Assembly (NCBI RefSeq): GCF_002224225.1 | Contig: NZ_NJGG01000001.1 | Span: 959,374 to 1,023,373 of the forward strand | DNA from: Polynucleobacter cosmopolitanus | Lineage (GTDB): Bacteria > Pseudomonadota > Gammaproteobacteria > Burkholderiales > Burkholderiaceae | Length of the DNA: 64,000 bases | Direction of reading: 5' to 3' | Shown: positions 47,639 through 55,959 of the stretch, one piece after another | How positions within the stretch are numbered: position 1 is the stretch's first letter | Layout of the letters: every line of letters begins with the position of its first letter | Notes under the pieces: model-generated | Databases searched by the model: none | Seen by the model: only the letters and a program-made list of their open reading frames with translations | Told to the model about the DNA's origin: nothing | Made by a program: the position numbers and the translations under genes

Positions 47639-47959
47639 ATGAAGTTATCCAAAAATTCTGACTTAATTGATTTGTTAACCACTCACTGGGGCTTAATTGC
47701 TAAAGCTTATGATGAAACCTTGAGCGGCTCTAAGTTAGGAGAGTTTCAAGCCGACACTCTAAAAATGTTATCTGATATAGGTGTTTTAGATGTGATGTGG
47801 ATTAATGCCAGTCATGATTTCTCAGCCACGATGAAAAAATTATTAGGAGATAAAAAAGCGCTAGGTTTGAATGTTAATGAGGTAGAACAGTTGATTCATC
47901 AACTGAACAATCAATCAGACCAATGGTTCACGCGCACCATTCAGTGTAATTGGAAGTAA
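47639..47959 (+). CDS. Small hypothetical protein downstream of the ATP-grasp gene
   Basis: I do not recognise this 106-residue soluble, mostly helical protein (MKLSKNSDLIDLLTTHWGLI..). Its ATG lies 12 bp after the ATP-grasp stop, so they are probably cotranscribed. It has no cysteine-rich or membrane features; one Cys is in the C-terminal IQCNWK. It may be a partner or substrate of the ATP-grasp enzyme, which is speculation. Confidence 0.6.
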   Translation: MKLSKNSDLIDLLTTHWGLIAKAYDETLSGSKLGEFQADTLKMLSDIGVLDVMWINASHDFSATMKKLLGDKKALGLNVNEVEQLIHQLNNQSDQWFTRTIQCNWK

Positions 47960-47981
47960 GACATTTGTAGCGCTCTAAACT

Positions 47982-48296
47982 TTATTTCTTGCCTCGAGGA
48001 AGTTCTTTAGCCGTTCTGACAATGAGTTCTCTGAGCCACTCGGCATCCTCCCATTGATCCGCTGGGATCAAAAAATAAGGCTTGGCCCCAGGGTAAGGGA
48101 AGCCAATCAATTCTTTAATTAATAATTGTTTGTTAGTTTTGGTGGGCTTAATGAATAATTGGTCGCTGCATATAAATGCGATTGGTACGCCATCAAAATA
48201 CAAACAATACTCACCAAACATCCTCTTAGTCGACACAGTATGCAAACTTGCAAGCTGATCTTTTAAATAGGTGATTGTTTTTTGGGAGGTCGGCAT
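47982..48296 (-). CDS. TfoX/Sxy N-terminal domain protein
   Basis: This 104-residue protein matches the N-terminal domain of TfoX/Sxy, including LASLHTVSTKRMFGEYCLYFDGVPIAF and GAKPYFLIPADQWED. In gammaproteobacteria TfoX promotes competence, but stand-alone N-domain proteins of this length are widespread and mostly of unknown function. There is no C-terminal domain. It is transcribed opposite to its neighbours. Confidence 0.85.
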   Translation of the reverse strand: MPTSQKTITYLKDQLASLHTVSTKRMFGEYCLYFDGVPIAFICSDQLFIKPTKTNKQLLIKELIGFPYPGAKPYFLIPADQWEDAEWLRELIVRTAKELPRGKK

Positions 48297-48440
48297 GAAT
48301 CAGAATTTTTATTGGTTAATCTCAATTGTAGGTGTCTAAAGAGTAAAGATTTGATTTCGCTTAAATAATAGTAAGTAGGAAGCCATTGATCACCAAAGGA
48401 TAAGTCAATATTTGAAGGATCACTGCGTTAAAATAATTTC

Positions 48441-49268
48441 ATGTCTTTCATTCATCAAAATACCAGTTCAGTCAGAATGCCAACTTGGTTTATTCCTCAT
48501 GGGGCAGGGCCTTGTTTTTTTATGGATTGGAATCCAAAGGATGCTTGGAATAAAACTGGCAAGTTCCTAAAAGACTTGCCATTGACCTTATCAAATCAAC
48601 CAAAAGCAATTTTGATGATTTCAGCACACTGGATGGAATCAACAATTAGTCTGACTGGGGCACAAAATCCAGAGTTAATTTATGACTATCATGGTTTCCC
48701 AGCTCACACCTATGATCTTCAGTATCCTGCCAAAGGTGACCCAGCGCTCGCTCAAGAAATAATAGAAACTTTGGCGAGTTCTCAAATTAAAGCCAAGCTA
48801 GATGCTTCACGTGGTTTTGATCATGGCATGTTTATTCCAATGCTAATGATGTTTCCAAAAGCAGATATCCCGGTTATACAGTTATCACTCCACAACAACC
48901 TTGATCCCCAAACTCATTTCAACCTAGGAGTGGCTCTTGAAAAGTTTCGTGATCAAGGAGTTTTAATTATTGGCAGTGGTATGAGTTTTCATAATATGCG
49001 TGGGTATGGTCAACCTACCTTTGGCCCTATTTCTGATGAATTTGATGAGTGGTTAGCCAAGACTGTTGAGTCAGATCCAGTGACAAGAAAGCAAGCCTTG
49101 ATTGATTGGGCCAATGCCCCCTCAGCAAGGTTGTGTCATCCTCTTAGGCAAGAGGAACATTTGCTGCCTCTCATGGTGGTGGCTGGCGCTTCTTCAAAAG
49201 AACAAGGTTATAAGGTTTTCACAGATCGTGTATTAGAAACTTCCATATCTGCATTTGTTTTTCGGTAA
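48441..49268 (+). CDS. DODA-type extradiol ring-opening dioxygenase (LigB family)
   Basis: This 275-residue protein has the LigB-family iron-site and fold motifs: IPHGAGPCFFMDW near residue 18, MISAHWMES, RGFDHGMFIPMLMMFP near 128 and IGSGMSFHNMRGY near 182, with histidines H20, H62, H131 and H187 as likely iron ligands or acid/base residues. The family opens catechol-like rings or acts on DOPA. It lies 149 bp upstream of the GntR cluster on the same strand and could feed it, but a separate promoter is likely. Confidence 0.85.
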   Translation: MSFIHQNTSSVRMPTWFIPHGAGPCFFMDWNPKDAWNKTGKFLKDLPLTLSNQPKAILMISAHWMESTISLTGAQNPELIYDYHGFPAHTYDLQYPAKGDPALAQEIIETLASSQIKAKLDASRGFDHGMFIPMLMMFPKADIPVIQLSLHNNLDPQTHFNLGVALEKFRDQGVLIIGSGMSFHNMRGYGQPTFGPISDEFDEWLAKTVESDPVTRKQALIDWANAPSARLCHPLRQEEHLLPLMVVAGASSKEQGYKVFTDRVLETSISAFVFR

Positions 49269-49391
49269 GAGTGGTAATAGCTGATCAATGTTGAAATGGT
49301 CAGGATATTCTCTTATGTTGTGAGTCGTTGCTGGCGAAATTTTGAGAGTAGAGTCAGTCATCAGCAATCGCAGTCGATAATGATGTAGTAT

Positions 49392-49404
49392 TTTGTAATA
49401 CAAA
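49392..49404. promoter_or_regulatory. GntR-type operator upstream of the regulator gene
   Basis: TTTGTAATACAAA is a perfect 13-bp palindrome matching the FCD/GntR consensus TnGTnnnACnA. It lies 14 bp before the regulator start codon, so autoregulation is expected. The same core is present upstream of the structural genes at 50175-50191. Confidence 0.75.
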
Positions 49405-49417
49405 GTTGAAGACTCTT

Positions 49418-50086
49418 ATGGAAAAAATTACGCCGCCAAAGCCTCAAGGTCTGAGAAGTTATGTTGAAGACTATTTGCGCCAAGCGATCCTATCTGGAAA
49501 ATACAAATCTGGGGATAGGCTCGTTGAAAGAGAAATTTGTGAAATCCTAAATGTCAGTAGACCTCCAGTCAGAGAGGCATTAAGACAACTCGAGGCTGAT
49601 AAGTTAATTTCAAATGAACTTCATCGTGGGCCAATAGTTTCATCTATGTCCTATGAAGAAGCCGAAGAGCTTTATAAATTTCGTGCACTTTTAGAAAGTT
49701 TTGCAGTAGCAGAATTTTCACGTCTAGCAACAGATGAACAAATCAATGATCTTTCTTTAGCAATTAAAAAACTTCATGAAGTATCTGACAAGGGAGATAA
49801 GCAGCTATTGTTGAATTCAAAAGCGGATCTTTATAACGTTATATTGAGTGGCTGTGGAAACAACTTAGTTAGAGAGAGTTTGTTGAAGTTATTGGACCGA
49901 ATTAGCTTGCTCAGAGGAACGTCACTGCTGCAGCCTAATAGAATGGCGCAAAGTTTAAAAGAAATTGATCAGATGTTTAAGTTCATCAAATCCAAAAACT
50001 ATGAGGCTGCAAAAGACGCGGCATATAACCATATTCAAGCAGCGGCAAAAGTTGCATTAGCTGTAATTGCAGCAGAGCAAAAATAA
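49418..50086 (+). CDS. GntR-family (FCD) transcriptional regulator
   Basis: I start at the ATG at 49418 (222 aa). The N-terminal winged helix-turn-helix spans about residues 15-75 (LRQAILSGKYKSGDRLVEREICEILNVSRPPVREALRQLE in overlapping motif pieces), followed by a helical FCD ligand-binding domain. FCD regulators usually bind small organic acids. The palindromes at 49392-49404 and 50175-50191 are likely its sites. A terminator follows the gene, so the downstream genes have their own promoter. It probably controls the CMD-dehydrogenase-Bug operon. Confidence 0.9.
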   Translation: MEKITPPKPQGLRSYVEDYLRQAILSGKYKSGDRLVEREICEILNVSRPPVREALRQLEADKLISNELHRGPIVSSMSYEEAEELYKFRALLESFAVAEFSRLATDEQINDLSLAIKKLHEVSDKGDKQLLLNSKADLYNVILSGCGNNLVRESLLKLLDRISLLRGTSLLQPNRMAQSLKEIDQMFKFIKSKNYEAAKDAAYNHIQAAAKVALAVIAAEQK

Positions 50087-50103
50087 GTTATCGCATTTAT
50101 ATG

Positions 50104-50128
50104 AAAGGGCGCTGCGGCGCCTTTTTTT
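50104..50128 (+). terminator. Terminator after the GntR gene
   Basis: GGCGC-TGCG-GCGCC with flanking A/T pairs, followed by TTTTTTT. It separates the regulator transcript from the operon downstream. Confidence 0.88.
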
Positions 50129-50174
50129 ATTCATTGTTTTTGAATTCAGGGTAAACCACTATCGTAATATTGTA

Positions 50175-50191
50175 ACTTTGTAATACAAAGT
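50175..50191. promoter_or_regulatory. GntR-type operator of the catabolic operon
   Basis: ACTTTGTAATACAAAGT is a perfect 17-bp palindrome with the same core as the site at 49392-49404. It lies about 57 bp upstream of the CMD gene start, where it could overlap the promoter. Confidence 0.8.
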
Positions 50192-50247
50192 GCAGTACCA
50201 TAAATTTTAAGTTTGAATAATTTAAATAGGGCATTTTTGGAGCAAAT

Positions 50248-50625
50248 ATGAATAAAGATTCTTTTGAAAAAGGTTTAAAAACTCGCAAAGAAGTTTTGGG
50301 TGCAGAGTACGTTGAGAATTCAATAAAAAATGCAGATGATTTCAATATGCCGATGCAGGAATTGGTTACTGAGTATTGCTGGAATGAAATTTGGAATCGT
50401 CCTGGACTCGAAAGAAAGACAAGAAGCTTTTTAAATTTAGCCATGATTGCTGCATTAAATCGCCCTCATGAGCTTAAATTACACGTTCGTGGCGCCATCA
50501 ATAATGGATTGACCAAAGATGAAATAAGAGAAGTATTTATGCAGGTTGCCATCTATTGTGGCGTTCCAGCAGCGATTGATAGCTTCAGAATTGCTAAAGA
50601 AGTGTTCAAAGAAATGGGTATTTAA
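50248..50625 (+). CDS. Carboxymuconolactone decarboxylase (CMD) family protein
   Basis: This 125-residue protein resembles PcaC-type gamma-carboxymuconolactone decarboxylases: EYCWNEIWNRPGL, RSFLNLAMIAALNRPHELKLH and KDEIREVFMQVAIYCGVPAA are conserved pieces. It lacks a CxxC AhpD redox motif, which argues for a decarboxylase/isomerase-like role on a lactone or related acid. It is the first gene of the GntR-controlled operon. The stop overlaps the next start by one base (TAATG). Confidence 0.87.
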   Translation: MNKDSFEKGLKTRKEVLGAEYVENSIKNADDFNMPMQELVTEYCWNEIWNRPGLERKTRSFLNLAMIAALNRPHELKLHVRGAINNGLTKDEIREVFMQVAIYCGVPAAIDSFRIAKEVFKEMGI

Positions 50626-51521
50626 TGAAGCCATCGAATACTCACATTACATTTATTGGTTTGGGCCTGATGGGTGTGCCCATGGTCAATAATTTATTAA
50701 AGGCTGGATTCAGGGTGACTGGGTTTGATCTAAATTCTGAAGTGGCTGAAAAATTTTCAGGACAGAATAATTTTAAATTCTCCAAATCCGCAGTTGAGGC
50801 TGTTAGTGACGCAGCAGTGACTATTTTGATGTTGCCTGATAGTTCAATCATCGATGGTGTCATTTGGGGCAATGCTGGTCAGGAAGGTATTTCAGCGCAC
50901 TTGAAAAAGGGAAGTTTTCTTGTGGATATGAGTTCTGCAAGTCCAGTGTCTTCAAGAGCTAACAATCAAAAGTTAAATGAAATTGGTATCAACTATGTTG
51001 ACGCTCCAGTATCTGGCGGCGTTAAGAAGGCAATTGATGGAACGCTTTCAATCATTGTTGGTGGATCTTCACAAGATTTTGAAAAAACACACGCTTTGCT
51101 TGAGGTGATGGGTAAAAGCATTACTCACGTTGGGGCAGCAGGAGCAGCCCATGCCGTTAAAGCTTTAAATAACTACATTTCAGCTGCTGGATTAATTGCT
51201 GTGAGTGAGTCATTGATCGCCGCTGAGAAATTTGGGCTGGATACACATGTGGTTAATAAGGTATTCAACACTTCTACTGGCAAAAACAACACAACTGAAA
51301 ATAAAGTAGAGAACTTTATGCTGAGTGGAGCATTTAATTCTGGATTTTCATTGGCTTTAATGAGCAAAGACGTTCAGATTGCTCTCAAGTTTATAGAGGA
51401 TATGGGGTGTTACTCTAATTTGGCTCAACAATGTGTAAAAACATCAGAAGAGGCAAATCAATCATTGGGTAAGGGTGCCGACCATACAGCTGTATTTAAA
51501 TACGTTAAATCTTTTCAATAG
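50625..51521 (+). CDS. 3-hydroxyisobutyrate dehydrogenase / tartronate semialdehyde reductase family enzyme
   Basis: This 298-residue beta-hydroxyacid dehydrogenase has the N-terminal NAD(P) motif FIGLGLMGVPMVNNLLKAGF, the substrate motif VDAPVSGGVKKAIDGTLS near residue 125 and the catalytic Lys in AVKALNNYISA (about residue 180). The family oxidises 3-hydroxyacids or reduces semialdehydes such as tartronate semialdehyde. Which one is used here is unknown. It overlaps the CMD gene stop and precedes the Bug gene by 29 bp. Confidence 0.9.
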   Translation: MKPSNTHITFIGLGLMGVPMVNNLLKAGFRVTGFDLNSEVAEKFSGQNNFKFSKSAVEAVSDAAVTILMLPDSSIIDGVIWGNAGQEGISAHLKKGSFLVDMSSASPVSSRANNQKLNEIGINYVDAPVSGGVKKAIDGTLSIIVGGSSQDFEKTHALLEVMGKSITHVGAAGAAHAVKALNNYISAAGLIAVSESLIAAEKFGLDTHVVNKVFNTSTGKNNTTENKVENFMLSGAFNSGFSLALMSKDVQIALKFIEDMGCYSNLAQQCVKTSEEANQSLGKGADHTAVFKYVKSFQ

Positions 51522-51550
51522 AACTCATCACATTAAATAAGGATGGAAAA

Positions 51551-52519
51551 ATGAAAAATTTTCAAAAAATTATTATTGGATTATTTTGCATAGCAAGCTC
51601 AGCGGCATTTGCACAATTTCCAGACCGACAGATAACAATGGTGATTCCTTATGCCCCAGCAGGCTCTACTGATGTATTAGGAAGAATACTTGCTCAAGTT
51701 ATGTCGAAAAACTTGGGGCAAACAGTGCTTGTTGATAACACTGCTGGTGCCGGTGGAACTATTGGTGCAGGTCGTGTGGCTCGTTCAAAGCCCGATGGTT
51801 ACACCATACTTTTTCATAACATGGCTCAATCATCAGCACCAGCCCTTTATGCAAAATTAGCCTATGACCCAGTAACAGATTTCTCTCCTATTGGTATGGT
51901 GACGGAAGTGCCAATGGTTCTTGTTGCAAGAAAAGATTTCCCAGCTAACACGCTTCAAGATTTTATTAAATACGTTAAAGCTAATCCAGGTAAATTGAAT
52001 TTTGCAAACGCTGGAATTGGTGCCACATCTAATCTGTGTGAAGCACTCATTAAATCTTCATTATCTGCAGAGTGGTCTTCAATTTCATACAAAGGTACTG
52101 GCCCAGCATTGAATGACCTTTTGGCTGGACAAGTTGATGTTATTTGCGATCAACCTGCAAGTACATTGCAACACATCAGAGCCGGCAACATTAAGGCCAT
52201 AGCAGTGGCGACCAAAGATCGTATTAGTTCTTTGCCAAACACCCCAACCTTTGGCCAGTCTGGCCTGCCTGGTTTTCAATTAGCGGTTTGGCATGGAATG
52301 TATGCTCCGGCTGGAACACCAAAACCAGTTGTAGATCGTTTAAATGAAGCGCTGAATGCAGCCCTAAAAGATCCAATGTTGTCTCAAAAGTTCAATGAGA
52401 TGAATGCCATGTTGGCAACGCCAGCAACGGCTAATCCAGGCTACCTACTGAACTTCACCAAATCTGAGGTTGATCGTTGGAAGGCTGCTATGAAGAATGC
52501 TGGAGTTCAGCCTCAATAA
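51551..52519 (+). CDS. Bug family (tripartite tricarboxylate transporter) substrate-binding protein
   Basis: This 322-residue periplasmic protein has a signal peptide (cleavage near SSAAFA, residue 21) followed by FPDRQITMVIPYAPAGSTDV, the standard Bug mature start. NTAGAGGTIGAGRVARSKPDGYT is the TctC/Bug hallmark, shown here in pieces. Bug proteins bind organic acids for TctAB-type transporters or signalling, and betaproteobacteria have many orphan copies. No TctA/TctB genes are next to it. It would capture the substrate of the operon's enzymes. Confidence 0.92.
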   Translation: MKNFQKIIIGLFCIASSAAFAQFPDRQITMVIPYAPAGSTDVLGRILAQVMSKNLGQTVLVDNTAGAGGTIGAGRVARSKPDGYTILFHNMAQSSAPALYAKLAYDPVTDFSPIGMVTEVPMVLVARKDFPANTLQDFIKYVKANPGKLNFANAGIGATSNLCEALIKSSLSAEWSSISYKGTGPALNDLLAGQVDVICDQPASTLQHIRAGNIKAIAVATKDRISSLPNTPTFGQSGLPGFQLAVWHGMYAPAGTPKPVVDRLNEALNAALKDPMLSQKFNEMNAMLATPATANPGYLLNFTKSEVDRWKAAMKNAGVQPQ

Positions 52520-52847
52520 CGTTAATTTGACTATCAATGACGATTAATACTTCCGCCCCATAAACTTCAGTTTTTCTTGTCACCAGTCCAGCGACTGGTG
52601 ACATTATTCAACATGTTTTTACTATAGAATTTGAGGAAGTAAAGATCGTCATTTAAAAATTGGCCTCAGAAACCAATGGCGGTTCTTGGAACATCAATCA
52701 TGGTGTCAAGTGTTCATTTGTTTTAACTTACAATGTATTTACCTGCCACCCAGTTTGATGTCGCATTATCATCATTGAATAGCAGGGATAGCAATTCTTT
52801 AAAAAATGTAATAAATCAAGTTTGCCCACCTTTTAATAGTCCAAAAA
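52520..52847. other. Gene-free 328-bp stretch with a perfect 10-bp hairpin
   Basis: I see no gene here. GTCACCAGTC-CAGC-GACTGGTGAC (52579-52602) is a perfect hairpin about 60 bp after the Bug gene. It lacks a T-run on both strands, so it is an atypical terminator, a processing site or an operator. The rest is AT-rich and featureless to me. Confidence 0.6.
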
Positions 52848-53234
52848 ATGAAATTAAAACTAACTAGCCAATTACTTCTGATTGATTTGGCATTGCAGTT
52901 ATTGCCGGTCGCTTACTTTGCTTTTAGTTCACCGTCATTTGCGGAGAATAGTCTGAACGGCCCCTTGGTCCAGGCAGCCTTTTATTTATTCATCATTTGG
53001 AAAATTTCTGGTGGAAGTAACCTCGCCAGATATCTATTTTTGGCTTACGCGCTTGTGATTTTCTTGCCATTGAGCGTGCTGTTTTTGATGCACGGCAGCA
53101 GTCTTGGTATGACCTTACTTGTATTGATTCAATTAGGTATCAAAGCTTATTGCTTGTACCAATTGTTTTTCACACCAACAAAATTGGCATTCATCAAAGT
53201 TGTGGATGATGAGAGTGAGTTTCCTAAATTCTGA
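52848..53234 (+). CDS. Small integral membrane protein, unknown function
   Basis: I do not recognise this 128-residue protein. It has about four hydrophobic segments (near residues 7-27, 42-53, 62-83 and 86-108) and a short charged tail (VVDDESEFPKF). The topology is a four-helix inner-membrane protein. It converges with the FrnE-like gene (7 bp between stops). Confidence 0.65.
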   Translation: MKLKLTSQLLLIDLALQLLPVAYFAFSSPSFAENSLNGPLVQAAFYLFIIWKISGGSNLARYLFLAYALVIFLPLSVLFLMHGSSLGMTLLVLIQLGIKAYCLYQLFFTPTKLAFIKVVDDESEFPKF

Positions 53235-53241
53235 TGATCAG

Positions 53242-53892
53242 TTACTTGATCAGTTGCTCAAAGGCGCTGATCAGTGACTCTGGTTCTTGTGCGCCTTGTA
53301 GTAAATACTCTTCATTAAGAATGAGTGACGGCACTGACTGAATGCCCAAGTTCTTATAAAATTCTTCTTCAGCTTTGACTTCGGCAGTGAACTCATCGCT
53401 GGCCAGTATCTCAGCAGCTCTGACTTTATCCAATCCTGCTCGAATCACAGCATCTAAGATGTTTTTTTCATCATCAAGGCTGACTGCCAAGCAAAAATAG
53501 GTATTGAGAAGCTCTTTTTTAAGAGTCGCTTGTTTCTCAAGATCTAATTCATTAGCAGCCCAGTACAACAAGCGATGACTATTGAATGTGTTGTATACAC
53601 GTTTGCGACCATCTGGATGGAATTTAAAACCTGCTTCAAGAGCTCTGGCTCTGATTTGAGCTTGATTTGTTTTAACTTGATCAAGACTCAAGCCATACTT
53701 TTGAGTGAGATGCTCCATGGCATCTTGGCCACCAGGAGGCATGTGGGGATTCAGTTGAAATGCACGGAAATGAACTTTAAAGTCCACCACCATCTCTAAC
53801 TGGCTCATGGCTTGAGATAAATTGCCAAAACCGACAGCGCACCAAGGGCAGGCAATGTCGGAAACAAAATCGATGTTGATAATTGGTTTCAT
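53242..53892 (-). CDS. DsbA-family oxidoreductase, FrnE-like
   Basis: This 216-residue thioredoxin-fold protein has a CPWC active site (DFVSDIACPWCAVG, near residue 16) with no signal peptide, so it is cytoplasmic. The conserved AFQLNPHMPPGGQDAMEHL and GIQSVPSLILNEEYLLQGAQ motifs match the FrnE/2-hydroxychromene-2-carboxylate isomerase-like DsbA group. It probably handles cytoplasmic disulfides or stress. The convergent small membrane protein lies 7 bp away. Confidence 0.9.
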   Translation of the reverse strand: MKPIINIDFVSDIACPWCAVGFGNLSQAMSQLEMVVDFKVHFRAFQLNPHMPPGGQDAMEHLTQKYGLSLDQVKTNQAQIRARALEAGFKFHPDGRKRVYNTFNSHRLLYWAANELDLEKQATLKKELLNTYFCLAVSLDDEKNILDAVIRAGLDKVRAAEILASDEFTAEVKAEEEFYKNLGIQSVPSLILNEEYLLQGAQEPESLISAFEQLIK

Positions 53893-53994
53893 GTTTTTTT
53901 GGGATAAAAGCTAATTAAAACATTAAAAAAATAATTTGCGCATAAATTACAATCAAATTCTGTTCCAACTCATTAGAAATCACGGCAAATAAAA

Positions 53995-55179
53995 GTGTCT
54001 GCAAATAATAGCTTTGAATGTCGTATCCTCAATAGCATTCATCTGGTCTCAAAAGAGGGCTGGAATCATCTTTTGGGGAAAGACCCAACTCCTTTTTTAC
54101 GCCATGAATTCTTAAGCGCCCTAGAGGATTGTGCTTGCGTTGGTGGCAATACCGGTTGGCAAATAGCGCACCTGGCCATTTATGCATCTGATCATGAAAA
54201 TCCCATTGGTTTGATGCCTCTGTATTTAAAAAGTCATTCTTATGGCGAATATGTCTTTGATTGGTCTTGGGCTGAAGCCTATCAACAACATGGTCTGTCG
54301 TATTACCCCAAAGCACTCTGTGCCATACCCTTCACGCCAGTTAGAGGTGCGCGCCTATTGGTGGGTGAGGGCAAGGAGTCTGATGCAATACGTATTCAGC
54401 TGATAGAGCAATTAAAGCAACTATTGATACAAAATGAGATTTCATCGGCACACGTTCTGTTCGCTGAGCAAAATACGCAAGAACTTCTATTGAAACAAGG
54501 ATTCATGGCCAGAGATGCCATTCAGTTCCATTGGCAAAACCATGCTTATCAAAACATGGAAGAGTTTTTGAGTCAGCTCAATATGAAGCGCCGTAAAAAT
54601 ATTCGAAGTGAACGTTCTCAGGTTCAAAAGGCCGGAATATCGTTTCGGCATATTGATGGCCCGGATGCTACTAAAGAAGATTGGGCATTTTTCTATCGTT
54701 GCTACGCAAACACCTATTACGAACACCGCTCCTCACCTTATTTGAGTGAGTCATTTTTTCAAATGCTGGCCCAAACCATGCCCGAAAATCTTCATCTGAT
54801 TGTGGCTCATAGAAATGAGCAAGCAATCGCAGCATCCTTACTCTTTGTTGATCGCTCGGGACAAACTAAAACTGCTTATGGTCGGTATTGGGGTGCATTG
54901 GAGTATGTGCCTTGCCTGCATTTTGAAACAGCCTATTACCAAGCGATTGAATATTGCATCAGTCATGGCATTGATGTTTTCGAAGGAGGGGCTCAGGGTC
55001 AGCACAAAATGGCCAGAGGCTTCATGCCGGTCAAGATGCAATCTGCGCACTGGATCAAAGATCCTGAGTTCTCAAAAGCAGTTGAGCGATTCTTGATTCG
55101 AGAGAGCGGTGGTATTGAAAACTACATTGATGAACTGGCTGAACACTCACCACTCAAAGCAAGTAGCGTGACTCTATGA
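53995..55179 (+). CDS. FemAB/GNAT-fold protein (DUF482, peptidogalycan-biosynthesis-like)
   Basis: This 394-residue protein matches the DUF482 family, a double GNAT fold related to FemX aminoacyltransferases. Visible pieces are WNHLLGKDPTPFLRHEFLSALED near the start, MKRRKNIRSERSQVQKAGI around residue 198 and EGGAQGQHKMARGFMPV toward the end. Family members are widespread but biochemically unproven. The start is a GTG at 53995. The following small lipoprotein gene begins 14 bp after its stop. Confidence 0.85.
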   Translation: MSANNSFECRILNSIHLVSKEGWNHLLGKDPTPFLRHEFLSALEDCACVGGNTGWQIAHLAIYASDHENPIGLMPLYLKSHSYGEYVFDWSWAEAYQQHGLSYYPKALCAIPFTPVRGARLLVGEGKESDAIRIQLIEQLKQLLIQNEISSAHVLFAEQNTQELLLKQGFMARDAIQFHWQNHAYQNMEEFLSQLNMKRRKNIRSERSQVQKAGISFRHIDGPDATKEDWAFFYRCYANTYYEHRSSPYLSESFFQMLAQTMPENLHLIVAHRNEQAIAASLLFVDRSGQTKTAYGRYWGALEYVPCLHFETAYYQAIEYCISHGIDVFEGGAQGQHKMARGFMPVKMQSAHWIKDPEFSKAVERFLIRESGGIENYIDELAEHSPLKASSVTL

Positions 55180-55193
55180 ATATTTGCTAAAGT

Positions 55194-55541
55194 ATGACCA
55201 TGTTGAAACAATATTCCATGCATCGATTGAGTAAGCGCATTGCTTTACTGGCATGGGTGCTGCTCAGTGGCTGCGCCTCTTTGACTTCACAGCAGATCAC
55301 CCAACGCATTGATACCATGAGTGACTTCCAACTTTGTTTGGGAGCTCAAACAGGCATGGACAGCCAAGCGTTTGATTTAGATGTTGCGATTGTTGCTGCT
55401 GCCAAAGAGCGCATCGCACAACGCAAATTAGATTGCTCTAGCAAGCATGATGAAATCGTGCGCTTCTTGGTCACATCTCTTAAGCAAGAGCAGAAGTACC
55501 GAGAGATTTACTTTTCTAGACCAGGTTTTTGGCGCTTTTAA
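55194..55541 (+). CDS. Small putative lipoprotein
   Basis: This 115-residue protein has a signal peptide with the lipobox LLSGC (Cys near residue 27), so it is probably lipid-anchored. A second ATG at 55200 gives a slightly shorter signal. The mature part contains three cysteines besides the lipobox one. I do not recognise a family. It lies 14 bp after the FemAB-like gene, and its end overlaps the convergent HNH nuclease gene by 26 bp. Confidence 0.65.
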   Translation: MTMLKQYSMHRLSKRIALLAWVLLSGCASLTSQQITQRIDTMSDFQLCLGAQTGMDSQAFDLDVAIVAAAKERIAQRKLDCSSKHDEIVRFLVTSLKQEQKYREIYFSRPGFWRF

Positions 55542-55875
55542 ATTGCTGGCTCTTTGAGCTTCGCTGGTAAAAATCATTGGGCTTGGATTGCACCCAAGCA
55601 ATGAACTTTTGTATTTCTGCTTTTTCTTTGATGGCTTCGGCCGTGTTCAATTCTCTGGCTAACTGTGTTTCTGTGAATAAGGCATGTATTTGCCTGTGGC
55701 AAATACGATGCAAATACTCAGTTGCTTTACCGCCTTTTGATTTTGGAACAAAGTGATGCGCATCTTTTTGGGCAGTTGGGATTGGGCGATCGCAAATAGG
55801 GCAAACAAGTTCAGTGACCGAAACTTCTTTCGGAAACGTATCAGCAAGTAGTTTTTGACGTATTTTCCCCAACAT
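55516..55875 (-). CDS. HNH endonuclease
   Basis: I use the ATG at 55873-55875 (119 aa); the longer frame runs antisense through umuD. The domain is CPICDRPIPTAQKDAHHFVP...CHRQIHALF with a CxxC and the His-His motif of HNH enzymes, a metal-dependent nuclease. The C-terminal FIAWVQSKPNDFYQR is also shared with a small betaproteobacterial HNH group as I recall. It diverges from umuDC across the LexA box, so it may be induced with the SOS response. The target is unknown. Confidence 0.78.
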   Translation of the reverse strand: MLGKIRQKLLADTFPKEVSVTELVCPICDRPIPTAQKDAHHFVPKSKGGKATEYLHRICHRQIHALFTETQLARELNTAEAIKEKAEIQKFIAWVQSKPNDFYQRSSKSQQFKSAKNLV

Positions 55876-55934
55876 GATGGGGTCTATCTTAATGTTGGAA
55901 TAACAAATTTGCTGAATTCGACTTAATTCATATA

Positions 55935-55954
55935 TACTGTATAAATATACAGTA
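55935..55954. promoter_or_regulatory. LexA (SOS) box upstream of umuDC
   Basis: TACTGTATAAATATACAGTA fits the E. coli LexA consensus (CTGT-N8-ACAG with AT-rich centre) and is palindromic except for the two central positions. It ends 5 bp before the umuD start codon and also lies 59 bp upstream of the divergent HNH gene. Confidence 0.93.
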
Positions 55955-55959
55955 CTATT

